Assembly (NCBI RefSeq): GCF_000986865.1
Contig: NZ_LAVS01000017.1
Span: 1-47,808, forward strand
Length of the DNA stretch: 47,808 nucleotides
Direction of reading: 5' to 3'
From: Rheinheimera mesophila
GTDB taxonomy: Bacteria; Pseudomonadota; Gammaproteobacteria; Enterobacterales; Alteromonadaceae
The position numbers and the translations under genes were made by a program. The notes beneath the pieces are model-generated. The model was not told where the DNA came from. It was given only the letters and a program-made list of their open reading frames with translations, and searched no databases. Positions 1 to 8,569 of the stretch are shown here, one piece after another (the stretch's first letter is position 1; every line of letters begins with the position of its first letter).

Positions 1-1
1 C

Positions 2-1012
2 GGCGCCCGTGGCTATGCCGTTGCTTGCTTAAACGGTGATATGAACCAGGCTCACCGCGAACAAACCATCCGTCGTTTAAAAGCCGATCAACTGGACGTG
101 ATCGTAGCCACAGACGTTGCTGCTCGTGGTCTGGACGTAGAACGTATCAGTCTGGTGATCAACTATGACATTCCATACGACAGCGAAGCTTATGTGCATC
201 GTATTGGTCGTACCGGTCGTGCTGGTCGTGAAGGTAAGGCGATACTTTTCGTATCACCACGTGAACGCCGTTTGCTGCGCACTATCGAACACGCAACTCG
301 TCAGCCGATTGAAAAAATGTCGCTGCCTACCGGTCAGGTGATCGAACAGCGTCGTATCGAAGCGTTCCGCGCTCAGTTAGCTCAGACCATCGAAGCGAAG
401 AATTTAAGCTTCTTTATGGATCTGGTAAACGATTGGCGTGAAAAGCTGGAAACGACAGATATCGATATGGCTGCTGCCTTGTTATATCTGGCGCAGAAAG
501 ACCAGCCGTTAAACGTTGCATCTCAGTTCCCGGAAATCCGTGAGCCCCATAGCCGCGACCGCGATGACCGTGCAGGTGGCCGTGATAAATTTGCCCGTGG
601 TGACAGACCAGAACGTTCTGGTGATCGTGCTGAGCGCGGCGATCGTCCTCCACGTCCACGTCGTGAGTTAAAAGGTGACTACACCAACTACCGTATTGAA
701 GTGGGTAAAGAGCATGGCGTGCGTGCCGGTGACATCGTTGGTGCTATCGCCAATGAAGCCAATATCGACAGCCAGTTTATCGGCAACATTAAGCTGTTTG
801 ATCATTTCAGTACTGTTGAACTACCAGCCAATATTCCGGCTGAAGTGATGCAGCACCTGAAAAAGGTTTATGTGCGTAAGCAAAAGCTGAATATCACTGT
901 AGATACTGGTTCGCCAGCAGCAGGTTCTGCGCCACGTCGTGAGCGTTCTGAAGCTGGTCCTGGCCCACGCCCAGGTGCGGCTCCACGTGCACCACGTAAA
1001 CCAAGGGATTAA
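2..1012 (+). CDS. deaD: DEAD-box ATP-dependent RNA helicase DeaD/CsdA, 3' part
   Basis: The gene enters from the left edge in an open frame, so its N-terminal RecA domain is missing. What remains is the end of the helicase C-terminal domain, including the ATDVAARGLD segment (motif V) and HRIGRTGRAGR (motif VI). A linker rich in Arg, Asp and Gly follows at about residues 170-215 of the visible part, then a DbpA-like RNA-binding domain (GKEHGVRAGDIVGAIANEA region), and a basic Pro/Arg tail ending PRKPRD. This order is that of DeaD/CsdA, which unwinds structured RNA in ribosome assembly and mRNA decay, especially in the cold. A strong terminator follows directly. Confidence 0.93.
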   Translation, partial: GARGYAVACLNGDMNQAHREQTIRRLKADQLDVIVATDVAARGLDVERISLVINYDIPYDSEAYVHRIGRTGRAGREGKAILFVSPRERRLLRTIEHATRQPIEKMSLPTGQVIEQRRIEAFRAQLAQTIEAKNLSFFMDLVNDWREKLETTDIDMAAALLYLAQKDQPLNVASQFPEIREPHSRDRDDRAGGRDKFARGDRPERSGDRAERGDRPPRPRRELKGDYTNYRIEVGKEHGVRAGDIVGAIANEANIDSQFIGNIKLFDHFSTVELPANIPAEVMQHLKKVYVRKQKLNITVDTGSPAAGSAPRRERSEAGPGPRPGAAPRAPRKPRD

Positions 1013-1029
1013 TCTCTGATTTGTAAAAG

Positions 1030-1052
1030 ACCGGCGAAAGCCGGTTTTTTTT
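1030..1052 (+). terminator. Rho-independent terminator of deaD
   Basis: A perfect stem ACCGGC/GCCGGT with a GAAA tetraloop is followed by a run of eight T. It lies 17 bp after the deaD stop codon. Confidence 0.9.
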
Positions 1053-1122
1053 ATAGCGGCCAGGCTATAAAAACTCCTACCTTGCCCATACGTAGCTCTG
1101 GTAGCTATCTGTGGAGCCCGTT

Positions 1123-1545
1123 ATGATTATTGCCTGTCCTCATTGTTCAACCTTAAATCGTGTAGCGCCTGAAAAGTTTGCTGATCAGCCTAAATGTGGT
1201 CAATGCAAAGGCGCGCTTTTTGCCGGAAAACCTATAGAGTTAACCCAGCAGAATTTTGTCAATCAGGTTCAAAAGTCAGAATTACCTGTAGTGGTGGATT
1301 TTTGGGCTAGCTGGTGTGGTCCTTGTCTGAACTTTGCGCCGGTATTTAATCAGGCGGCCGCAGAGTTAGAACCTAAGTTCAGGTTCGCCAAAGTTAATAC
1401 GGAGCAGCAGCAACAACTGGCAGCGCAATTTCAAATCCGCTCTATACCCACGTTGATGTTGTTTAAAGCCGGGAAGCTGATTGCGCAGCAATCCGGTGCT
1501 CTGCCAAAACAGATGTTTTATCAATGGTTACAACAACATAGTTAA
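1123..1545 (+). CDS. trxC: Thioredoxin 2 (TrxC), zinc-binding
   Basis: This is a cytoplasmic thiol-disulfide reductase of 140 aa. The N-terminus has two Cys pairs (CPHC and CGQC) that form the zinc ribbon separating TrxC from TrxA. A thioredoxin fold follows with active site WCGPC and the cis-proline segment RSIPT. The length is close to the 139 aa of E. coli TrxC. I chose ATG 1123 because GGAG lies 6 nt upstream; a GTG at 1111 in the same frame would add MEPV but would contain the Shine-Dalgarno sequence. The gene stands alone between deaD and a PEBP gene. Confidence 0.93.
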   Translation: MIIACPHCSTLNRVAPEKFADQPKCGQCKGALFAGKPIELTQQNFVNQVQKSELPVVVDFWASWCGPCLNFAPVFNQAAAELEPKFRFAKVNTEQQQQLAAQFQIRSIPTLMLFKAGKLIAQQSGALPKQMFYQWLQQHS

Positions 1546-1664
1546 AGCACCAAGTCGTAGCCCTTAGCACAGAGTTGGTCGCAAAAGTCTGGATTTGCCT
1601 TGCTATAAAGTCCAGACTTAAGCGCGTTCTCCGCTTTATTTTGAGCCACAGTGAAGGAAACAAC

Positions 1665-2156
1665 ATGACCACTAAGTTATTTCAACTGACCAGTCCGGAT
1701 ATCCGTGAAGGCCATTTTATGGCAAAAACCTTTGAATTTAACGGCTTCGGCTGTGACGGCCCGAATCTGTCGCCTGCACTGAACTGGCAGAATGCACCGG
1801 CAGGAACTCAGAGTTTTGCTATTACTGTGTTTGATCCCGATGCACCTACAGGCTCAGGCTTTTGGCATTGGCTGGTTTTGGACATTCCGGCTACTGTTAC
1901 TTCATTACCGCAAGGCGCCGGTAATGGCCAATTACCGGTGGGAAGCCGTAGTTTTAACAATGACTATGGTATCAAAGAATTTGGTGGCGCTTGTCCGCCA
2001 CAAGGCCATGGTATGCATAGGTATCAGTTTACCGTCTGGGCTTTGCCCGAAGCCACTTTAGGGGTACCTGATGGTGCCAGCGCTGCTGTGGTTGGTTTTA
2101 TGCTGAATGCAACGGCGATTGGTAAAGCGACGTTAACAGCGACTTATGCCAGATAA
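1665..2156 (+). CDS. YbhB/YbcL-family (PEBP, Raf kinase inhibitor-like) protein
   Basis: The 163-aa product has the phosphatidylethanolamine-binding protein signature: DGPNLSPAL near the N-terminus, FDPDAPTGSGFWHW with the conserved DPDAP and H, and the GGACPPQGHGMHRYQF segment that forms the anion-binding pocket. Bacterial members (YbhB, YbcL) are small soluble or periplasmic proteins with poorly defined roles. No signal peptide is evident, so a cytoplasmic location is likely. The start at 1665 is preceded by AAGGAA; the frame is open further upstream to 1575, but that stretch shows no family similarity. Confidence 0.88.
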   Translation: MTTKLFQLTSPDIREGHFMAKTFEFNGFGCDGPNLSPALNWQNAPAGTQSFAITVFDPDAPTGSGFWHWLVLDIPATVTSLPQGAGNGQLPVGSRSFNNDYGIKEFGGACPPQGHGMHRYQFTVWALPEATLGVPDGASAAVVGFMLNATAIGKATLTATYAR

Positions 2157-2171
2157 ATCATAGATTTAAAT

Positions 2172-2197
2172 AAGGCCAGCCCCTGCTGGCCTTTTTA
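2172..2197 (+). terminator. Rho-independent terminator after the PEBP gene
   Basis: Stem GGCCAGC/GCTGGCC with a 4-nt loop (CCCT), flanked by AA on the left and TTTTT on the right, 15 bp downstream of the stop codon. Confidence 0.88.
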
Positions 2198-2213
2198 GTT
2201 CAGGCAGGAATTT

Positions 2214-3005
2214 ATGGATCTGTGGGGGCTGACGTTATTTATTCTGGCAGGTGTAGCTGGTGGCTTATTGTTGGGCCTGATAGGTGTAGGCATGGCTTTG
2301 GTTACTGTGCCTTTTTTAACGTTTATGCTGCCATCTTTAGGTTTTAGTGCAGAAGTTTCCCCCGTGATAGCTCTGGCGAGCTCCATGGTGATAGCCGCTA
2401 TTGGTTCTGTGTCTTCACTGCGGGTGCATCAGCAAAAGGGTACTATTGACTGGGGCTTGATCCGCTTGATGTTACCGGTCAGTTTAATAGGAGTAGTGTT
2501 AGGCTCCTTGCTGGTCACCCGTGTACCGGCTTTGTGGTTGCAGTGCATTTTCGCCGCTTTTTTGCTTTATGTCGCTTTTTCTATGCTAAAGCCGTCAACA
2601 AAAACTACTCAGCTACAAAAAACACCCTCTATTCAACTGTTACGTTGGTTTCCTGCTTTAGTTGGAGTGACCGGCAGTTTTATTGGTGCCGGGGGCGGGG
2701 TGTTGATGGTGCCATTTTTAAGCCGTTTTATGCTCATGCCCAACGCTGTAGCCAGTTCAGTGGCCTTGGGTTTTCCGGTGACTGTGTTTGGTGCTATCTC
2801 CTATATGCTGCAAACTGCTCCTGTAACTCATCCGGGTCTTACAGGGGCTGTGTATTGGCCTGCGGTACTGGGCATGAGCATAGGCTCTGTAGTCGCAGCT
2901 CCGCTTGGTGTGCGGCTGGCTACTAAAGTACCAGCGGCCTTATTGAAGAAGTTATTTGCCTGCGTGTTGCTTTTGATTGCTTTCAGGATGATGTTGTCGT
3001 TTTAA
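2214..3005 (+). CDS. TauE/SafE-family sulfite/sulfonate exporter-like permease
   Basis: A 263-aa integral membrane protein with about eight hydrophobic segments arranged as two similar halves. Gly-rich turns mark the two repeats: GVAGGLLLGLIGVGMALVTVP near residue 13 and GSFIGAGGGVLMVPF near residue 155. This internal repeat is typical of TauE/SafE (DUF81) permeases, which move sulfur oxyanions or organosulfur acids across the inner membrane. The substrate cannot be read from the sequence. AGGAA lies 5 nt upstream of the ATG. It is monocistronic, between a terminator and an MFS gene. Confidence 0.87.
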   Translation: MDLWGLTLFILAGVAGGLLLGLIGVGMALVTVPFLTFMLPSLGFSAEVSPVIALASSMVIAAIGSVSSLRVHQQKGTIDWGLIRLMLPVSLIGVVLGSLLVTRVPALWLQCIFAAFLLYVAFSMLKPSTKTTQLQKTPSIQLLRWFPALVGVTGSFIGAGGGVLMVPFLSRFMLMPNAVASSVALGFPVTVFGAISYMLQTAPVTHPGLTGAVYWPAVLGMSIGSVVAAPLGVRLATKVPAALLKKLFACVLLLIAFRMMLSF

Positions 3006-3110
3006 GGGAAGCAGGTGGAATAGCCAGTTCTGCGACTATCCGCTTATAGCGATGTGCTGTATTGACTGTCAATCTGACGACACTATGCCAGTCTGAAAAC
3101 AAGGGAACTT

Positions 3111-4298
3111 ATGTCTGATCCAGCGGCTCGCCGTATTCTATTGGCTGGTTTTTTTAGTCAGTTATTGTGTTTGGGCATAGCCCGTTTTGCCTATACGCCG
3201 CTTATTCCTCTGATGTCCGCTGCTGGCCTTAGCGAAGCTATGGCCGGTTATTTAGCTGCAGTCAATTATTTGGGGTATTTTGCCGGGGCTTTGTTGGCGG
3301 TGCGGTTAAAAAACTGGCAGTGGAAGTTTTATGCCTATCGCACAGGTTTGGTTTTTGCCGTCCTGAGTACTTTAGCTACAGCCTATAGTTCAGACCCACT
3401 ATTTTGGGGCTTGTGGCGCTTTCTGGCAGGTTTAAGTTCAGCCGCTTCAATGTTATTGGCCTCAGGTCTTATTTTGCAGCAGTTAGCTGCGCGTGGTGCT
3501 AAAGCTGAACTGGGTTTGCATTTTGCAGGCTTGGGCCTGGGCATAGCTTTAGTGGCTTTATTCGTAGAGCTGCTTAGCGCAGCGGCTTTGAGTTGGGATC
3601 AGCAATGGCTGGCGCTTAGCTTACTCGGATTGGTGCTGATTATTCCGGCCTGGCACTGGTTGCCCGCACCACTGCTGCTGGGATCTGGCAATAACACTGA
3701 TAGCCCAGCCTTGGCTTTGCCCCGAAGTTTCCTTTGGCCTTTGTTTTTCATGTATTTCTGCGCCGGTTATGGCTATGTGGTGACTATCACTTTTATTGTC
3801 GCTATGGCGAGCTTAAACGCAGAACTAACAGGTTTTGGTAACTGGGCATTTTTTGCTTTAGGTATAGGAGCCGCACCAGCAGCGATTTTCTGGGATAGGG
3901 TTGCACGACGTTCTGGTTATTTAGTCAGTTTGCGTTGGGCTTTACTGTTAAACGCTTTGGCTATTGTGTTGCCTGTGCTCTGGACCCAGGCGCCGGCCTT
4001 AGTCTTCAGTGCCTTTTTATTTGGCATCAGTTTTGTTGGTTGTGTCAGCCTAATGCTGACCATGGCAGGGCGCTTATTACCAGCAAAACCAGCTCAATTG
4101 ATGGGCAAGATGACGCTTTGTTATGGCACTGCCCAAGTGATTGCACCTGCGATCAGTGGTTATTTAGCCAAACAAAGCGGCAGTTTTGATTCAGGTTTAC
4201 TAACAGCAAGCGCTATTACCTTATGTGGGGCTGGAGTACTGACGCTACTGATCCGCCGCACCGCCAGTGATCATCTGGCCATGCGGGGAGGGAGCTAA
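3111..4298 (+). CDS. YbfB/YjiJ-family MFS transporter
   Basis: A 395-aa protein with about twelve predicted membrane segments. The N-terminus GIARFAYTPLIPLM and the following GLSEAMAGYLAAVNYLGYFAGAL are typical of the YbfB/YjiJ branch of the major facilitator superfamily. The branch is often annotated as a sugar or drug exporter, but its substrates are mostly unknown. AGGGAA lies just before the ATG. The stop codon is only 7 bp from the convergent mnmE stop, with no obvious terminator between. Confidence 0.85.
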   Translation: MSDPAARRILLAGFFSQLLCLGIARFAYTPLIPLMSAAGLSEAMAGYLAAVNYLGYFAGALLAVRLKNWQWKFYAYRTGLVFAVLSTLATAYSSDPLFWGLWRFLAGLSSAASMLLASGLILQQLAARGAKAELGLHFAGLGLGIALVALFVELLSAAALSWDQQWLALSLLGLVLIIPAWHWLPAPLLLGSGNNTDSPALALPRSFLWPLFFMYFCAGYGYVVTITFIVAMASLNAELTGFGNWAFFALGIGAAPAAIFWDRVARRSGYLVSLRWALLLNALAIVLPVLWTQAPALVFSAFLFGISFVGCVSLMLTMAGRLLPAKPAQLMGKMTLCYGTAQVIAPAISGYLAKQSGSFDSGLLTASAITLCGAGVLTLLIRRTASDHLAMRGGS

Positions 4299-4305
4299 AA
4301 TTCAG

Positions 4306-5670
4306 TTATTTACCGATACAGAACGAGCTGAAAATCCTGCCCAATAAATCATCCGAGCTGAATTCGCCGGTGATTTCATTCAGGTGTTGCTGAGTCAGGC
4401 GCAGTTCTTCTGCTAACAGCTCGCCAGCTAAGTGGTTATGAAGCTGAGCTTCGCCTATGGCCAAATGCTCTGCAGCGCGAGCCAGTGCGTCTAAATGGCG
4501 ACGGCGGGCGATAAAGCTGCCTTCGGTATTGGCGTCAAAGCCCATACAGGCTTTGAGGTGATCGCGTAACTCTTCGATGCCTGAATTGGTTTTGGCTGAA
4601 ATATGAAACACCGGATAGTCACCATTCTGACTAGCGCCAGTGGTTTCGCCGGTTAAGTCGGCTTTATTGCGAATAACAGTTAAGCCTAAATCTTTGGGTA
4701 AACGTGACATAAAATCTGGCCAGATTTCACTTGGGCTGGTGGCGTTCGTAGTAGTGCCGTCGACCATAAACAGCACGCGGTCGGCCTGCTCTATTTCCTG
4801 CCAGGCACGTTCTATGCCTATTTGTTCCACTTTGTCTGTGGCTTCCCGTAAACCTGCAGTGTCGATGATATGCAAAGGCATACCGTCGATATGAATATGC
4901 TCACGCAACACATCACGGGTGGTGCCTGCGATTTCTGTCACTATGGCGGCTTCACGGCCAGCCAAAGCGTTTAATAAGCTGGATTTACCGGCATTGGGCC
5001 GGCCTGCGATGACCACACGCATGCCTTCACGTAAGATGCTGCCTTGAGTGGCTTGTTTTTGGATGCCAGCTAAATCAGAAATAATTTCTGCTAAGTCACC
5101 TGCCACTTTACCATCGGATAAAAAGTCGATTTCTTCATCCGGAAAGTCGATGGCGGCTTCGACGTAAATCCGCAGGTAAATCACTTTTTCCACCAGATCA
5201 TGGATTTTGCGCGAAAACTCACCCTGCAACGACTGCATAGCGGAACGGGCGGCTTGCTCCGAGCTGGCGTCAATTAAATCGGCTATAGCCTCGGCCTGAG
5301 TTAAATCCAGTTTGTCGTTTAAAAAGGCCCGCTCGGAAAATTCGCCAGGGCGCGCTATGCGCACGTCTTTTATATCCAGCACACGGCGCAGCAGCATATC
5401 TAAAAGTACAGGGCCACCATGACCTTGTAATTCCAGTACATCTTCGCCAGTAAAAGAATTCGGGCCAGGGAAATACAGGGCTATGCCCTGATCCAAAGTT
5501 TGTTGTTGTGCGTCTAAAAACGGCAGGTATTCAGCGGTACGGGGCTTAGGTAGTTTGCCCAGAACGGCCGAAGCTACTGCGGATACGGCAGGGCCTGATA
5601 CCCTTATTATGCCTACACCGGCACGACCTGTGGCTGTGGCCTGAGCGGCAATGGTGTCTGTGCTGTACAT
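4306..5670 (-). CDS. mnmE: tRNA uridine-5-carboxymethylaminomethyl modification GTPase MnmE
   Basis: The 454-aa protein matches the usual MnmE length. It has the N-terminal folate-binding domain, a helical domain, and an inserted G domain with G1 GRPNAGKSS (Lys229), DTAGLRE and NKAD. It ends in the family-specific CIGK, whose Cys is essential for modification. MnmE works with MnmG to modify U34 of tRNAs reading two-codon boxes. It is the last gene of the rpmH-rnpA-yidD-yidC-mnmE series, separated from yidC by a terminator-like hairpin. Its usual partner mnmG is not next to it here. Confidence 0.97.
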   Translation of the reverse strand: MYSTDTIAAQATATGRAGVGIIRVSGPAVSAVASAVLGKLPKPRTAEYLPFLDAQQQTLDQGIALYFPGPNSFTGEDVLELQGHGGPVLLDMLLRRVLDIKDVRIARPGEFSERAFLNDKLDLTQAEAIADLIDASSEQAARSAMQSLQGEFSRKIHDLVEKVIYLRIYVEAAIDFPDEEIDFLSDGKVAGDLAEIISDLAGIQKQATQGSILREGMRVVIAGRPNAGKSSLLNALAGREAAIVTEIAGTTRDVLREHIHIDGMPLHIIDTAGLREATDKVEQIGIERAWQEIEQADRVLFMVDGTTTNATSPSEIWPDFMSRLPKDLGLTVIRNKADLTGETTGASQNGDYPVFHISAKTNSGIEELRDHLKACMGFDANTEGSFIARRRHLDALARAAEHLAIGEAQLHNHLAGELLAEELRLTQQHLNEITGEFSSDDLLGRIFSSFCIGK

Positions 5671-5700
5671 AGATCAAACCTCAAACGTTTTTAAACTCAA

Positions 5701-5729
5701 CAAAACAAAAAGGCCTGAAAACAGGCCTT
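5701..5729 (-). terminator. Terminator-like hairpin between yidC and mnmE
   Basis: On the minus strand the stem AAGGCCTG/CAGGCCTT with an AAAA/TTTT loop is followed by a T-rich tract (TTTGTTTTGTTG). It would end or attenuate transcripts from rpmH-yidC before mnmE. Confidence 0.75.
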
Positions 5730-5749
5730 CGAAGTGTAGCTCAGGAGCA

Positions 5750-7384
5750 TCAGGCCTTAGTGTATAAGCCTTTTTTCTCCATGCCACGGTAGATATACAG
5801 CATCTGGGCCAACGAAATCAGGTTGCTGACTAACCAGTACAGCACCAGACCACTTGGGAACCACAGGAAGAATACGGAGAACACTACTGGCATCCACAGC
5901 ATAATTTTTTGCTGCATTGGATCCGTCACTGTCATAGGTGTCAGTTTTTGCATCACAAACATACTGATACCAAACAGCACAGGTAATACGTAGTACGGGT
6001 CCTGAGTGGATAAATCCTGGATCCATAACATAAATGGAGCCTGACGTAATTCCACACTCTCAACAAACACCCAGTATAACGCCAGGAAAATAGGCATTTG
6101 TACCAGCATAGGTAAGCAACCACCCATAGGGTTTACTTTTTCTTTGCGGTACAGTTCCATCATGGCCGGGCCCATCTTCTGACGGTCGTCTTTGTAACGC
6201 GCCTGCAGTTCGTCAATTTTTGGTTTCAGATTACGCATCTTGGCCATAGACTCATACTGCACTTTGGTCAGAGGGTACATCACACCTTTCACAATCAAGG
6301 TGATGATAATAATAGCCACACCCCAGTTGCTGACAAAACCCTGGATCAAGGTCAGTAACCAGAATAAAGGCTGGGAAATAAACCATAAGAAACCGTAGTC
6401 GACGGTCAGATCCAAGCCATCGGCAATAGCGGCTAAGTTATCCTGATCCTTTGGACCTGCATAAAAAGTAGAAGCGATCGTCAGGCTTTCACCGGCTGGT
6501 ATTGTCAGCTCAGGGCCTTTTACACCCACAATGCCGTTGCCGTTATTGACTAAGCTATAGAGCTGATTGTCTGCAGTTTTTTCAGGAACCCAGGCCGCTA
6601 CAAAGTAGTGCTCCAACATAGCGACCCAACCCCCTTTGGTGGATTGTGCCAGGTTGGTTTCCTGCATTTCTTCAAAATCGTATTTTTCGTAGCGTTTTTC
6701 AGACGTAGAGTAAGCCGCACCACGGTAGATTGGCATCATCATACTGCTGCTTTCGCCATTATTAATAGTCTGCACCAGATGCTGATAAGGCTGAACTAAC
6801 TTGGCTTGGTCACTGCTATTTTTCAGTAAATATTCTACCCGGACATCATATTTTCCAGCGGTAAAGATATAGCGTTTTTCAATCTCTAAACCGTTATGGC
6901 TGAAAGTTAAAGGCACTACCAGTTGCTGCTCGCCGTTCGCCAGTGTGTAACTGGATTGATCTACCGAATACACTGGACGGCCACTGTTACGTTTGTCATC
7001 TGGGCCGTCTGCCAATAAACCTGACTGAGCTACATATTCAAAACCATTGAGTTTGCGCATTAGCTGATAAGGCTGGTCGCTGTCTTTACTCAGCGTAAAA
7101 GCGGGTAAAGTCAAATCAACAATATCGCCACCTTTGGTGTCGATCTGTACTTTTAATACATCAGTACTGACGTTGATCAGTTGTTGAGTCGCCACTGCTG
7201 CCGCAGCTTGAGCTGAAGTGCCTGAACTGCTTAATTGTAAGTCGGCTGAACCAGTTGAAATAGTTGTGCTTGATTCAGTGACCGGAGTAACTGGTTTAGG
7301 CGCGTGATCGGTTTGCCATGCCTGCCATAACAATAAGCTAACGAAGGCGAGGGCTATCACTAATAAACTGCGTTGAGAATCCAT
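5750..7384 (-). CDS. yidC: Membrane protein insertase YidC
   Basis: The 544-aa protein (E. coli 548) has an N-terminal membrane anchor (SLLVIALAFVSLLLWQAW), a large periplasmic beta domain at about residues 60-330, and the conserved C-terminal insertase core at about 350-535. The core carries the segments MGPAMMELYRKEKVNPMGGC and WFPSGLVLYW. It inserts proteins into the inner membrane, alone or with SecYEG. It starts 3 bp after the yidD stop codon, in the conserved rnpA-yidD-yidC order. Confidence 0.97.
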   Translation of the reverse strand: MDSQRSLLVIALAFVSLLLWQAWQTDHAPKPVTPVTESSTTISTGSADLQLSSSGTSAQAAAAVATQQLINVSTDVLKVQIDTKGGDIVDLTLPAFTLSKDSDQPYQLMRKLNGFEYVAQSGLLADGPDDKRNSGRPVYSVDQSSYTLANGEQQLVVPLTFSHNGLEIEKRYIFTAGKYDVRVEYLLKNSSDQAKLVQPYQHLVQTINNGESSSMMMPIYRGAAYSTSEKRYEKYDFEEMQETNLAQSTKGGWVAMLEHYFVAAWVPEKTADNQLYSLVNNGNGIVGVKGPELTIPAGESLTIASTFYAGPKDQDNLAAIADGLDLTVDYGFLWFISQPLFWLLTLIQGFVSNWGVAIIIITLIVKGVMYPLTKVQYESMAKMRNLKPKIDELQARYKDDRQKMGPAMMELYRKEKVNPMGGCLPMLVQMPIFLALYWVFVESVELRQAPFMLWIQDLSTQDPYYVLPVLFGISMFVMQKLTPMTVTDPMQQKIMLWMPVVFSVFFLWFPSGLVLYWLVSNLISLAQMLYIYRGMEKKGLYTKA

Positions 7385-7387
7385 CTG

Positions 7388-7651
7388 TTAGTTAGTCTCT
7401 TTCTGCTTTTGTGGAACCGGGTCTTCACCACCGGGATGTAAGGGGTGACATTTTAATAAACGTTTTGTAGTTAACCAACCACCTTTTACAACACCGAAGC
7501 GTTCTATGGCTTCAATGGCATAATGTGAACAGGTGGGATAAAACCGGCAACTGGGTCCAAATAGCGGACTGATCAACTTTTGATAACCACGTACGGTGGA
7601 AATCAGCAGTCTTGCACCAGTGTTTTGTATTGGCGAGCTATTTTGCCCCAT
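7388..7651 (-). CDS. yidD: Membrane protein insertion efficiency factor YidD
   Basis: A small 87-aa protein with the family core [20 protein letters not shown] and [15 protein letters not shown], including the conserved Cys residues. YidD sits at the inner membrane and aids YidC-dependent insertion. The first 49 nt overlap the end of rnpA in another frame, an overlap common in this operon. The N-terminal ten residues ([10 protein letters not shown]) are not conserved, so a slightly later start is possible. Confidence 0.93.
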   Translation of the reverse strand: MGQNSSPIQNTGARLLISTVRGYQKLISPLFGPSCRFYPTCSHYAIEAIERFGVVKGGWLTTKRLLKCHPLHPGGEDPVPQKQKETN

Positions 7652-7974
7652 AACTTATCCAGTTGCTTGTGCAATTCTTCATTGGGCGTATTGCTGATAT
7701 CACCTTTTACCATCAAAACTAAATCAACTGGCGGAAGTTCATGTTGGTGTAGCCGAAAGCTATCCCGCGAACATCGTTTGATACGGTTTCGATGCGTGGC
7801 TAATTTAACACGTTTTTTGGCAATAGTCAGACCAAGTCTTGGATGAACAGACTGATTAGGCTTACACAAGATAGTAAAGAGAGGAGAAGAAACCCGGAAA
7901 GGATTTTGGAAAACATTGTCGAATTCGCGGGGAGTTAACAGACGTAACTCCCTGCTGAATGTATAGCTGACCAC
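7603..7974 (-). CDS. rnpA: Ribonuclease P protein component
   Basis: A basic 123-aa protein with [19 protein letters not shown] at the N-terminus and the RNase P signature [13 protein letters not shown] in the middle. It binds M1 RNA to form RNase P, which matures the 5' ends of tRNAs. The start is GTG (GTGGTCAGC), like the GTG start of E. coli rnpA. It lies 14 bp after rpmH and its end overlaps yidD by 49 nt. Confidence 0.96.
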   Translation of the reverse strand: MVSYTFSRELRLLTPREFDNVFQNPFRVSSPLFTILCKPNQSVHPRLGLTIAKKRVKLATHRNRIKRCSRDSFRLHQHELPPVDLVLMVKGDISNTPNEELHKQLDKLWGKIARQYKTLVQDC

Positions 7975-7988
7975 GCAGCGCTTAAAAA

Positions 7989-8236
<248 letters not shown>

Positions 8237-8292
8237 TGCAGATCCTTGTGTTTCTGCTGATCTGATCATTATTTTTTATCGATCTTTAAAAG

Positions 8293-8301
8293 TTGTCCAC
8301 A
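8293..8301 (+). promoter_or_regulatory. DnaA box, one mismatch
   Basis: TTGTCCACA differs from the consensus TTATCCACA by one base and lies 12 bp after a GATC site. Confidence 0.6.
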
Positions 8302-8340
8302 AGGCAGGTCACTCAACTGGGATAAAATGTGAGTTGTTTT

Positions 8341-8365
8341 AAAAAACAGCGGTTTTTGCACCGCT
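8341..8365 (-). terminator. Terminator-like hairpin in the rpmH-dnaA gap
   Basis: Stem AGCGGT/ACCGCT (8348-8353 with 8360-8365). On the minus strand it is followed by G and then six T, which is the form of a Rho-independent terminator. No annotated minus-strand gene lies upstream, so it may stop antisense transcription across the origin region or be part of an unseen small RNA. Confidence 0.4.
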
Positions 8366-8479
8366 TTGCTCTGATCTTTTACTTGCATATCAGTAAATAG
8401 AATAAGAGGTTTATTTTTATATAAAACAAGTGGTTACACATTGTTTGTGTCGCTCGTCGCATTTTTACAAAAGTCAATA

Positions 8480-8509
8480 TTGAACTTGTGGATAAGATCG
8501 TATGATAAT
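8480..8509 (+). promoter_or_regulatory. Probable dnaA promoter
   Basis: TTGAAC (8480-8485) can serve as -35, with either TATGAT (8501, spacing 15) or GATAAT (8504, spacing 18) as -10. The perfect DnaA box at 8487-8495 lies in the spacer, which fits the known autorepression of dnaA. Confidence 0.55.
8487..8495 (-). promoter_or_regulatory. Perfect DnaA box in the dnaA promoter
   Basis: TGTGGATAA on the plus strand is TTATCCACA on the minus strand, the exact consensus. It is directly followed by a GATC site at 8496. Confidence 0.8.
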
Positions 8510-8569
8510 GCTGCTCTTTTCACTTACGCCTGCCTAACGAAATAATAATTATTAGGGGCTTTTGGAGAT

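Larger units (their letters stand above)
8237..8569. other. Candidate oriC / dnaA regulatory region
   Basis: This is the coding-free stretch between the rpmH promoter and dnaA. It holds six GATC sites between 8241 and 8499, one perfect DnaA box, one DnaA box with a single mismatch, and A+T-rich tracts at 8268-8290, 8398-8428 and 8541-8554. Two GATC-led T-rich stretches (8264 and 8373) each differ by two bases from the E. coli oriC 13-mer. Genes on both sides are transcribed away from it. Only two clear DnaA boxes are visible, fewer than usual, so the region could be just a DnaA-controlled dnaA promoter with oriC elsewhere, for example near mnmG. Confidence 0.55.

Noticed and set aside
1463-1672. 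Minus-strand open frame antisense to trxC and the following gap
   Set aside because: No family motif and no ribosome-binding site; it overlaps the well-supported trxC on the other strand.
3062-3089. Sigma-70 promoter before the MFS gene (TTGACT, 16 bp, TATGCC)
   Set aside because: The -10 is poor; the palindrome TTGACTGTCAA there may be real but is too short to call.
8431-8439. GGTTACACA as a third DnaA box
   Set aside because: Three mismatches to the consensus, too many to claim.
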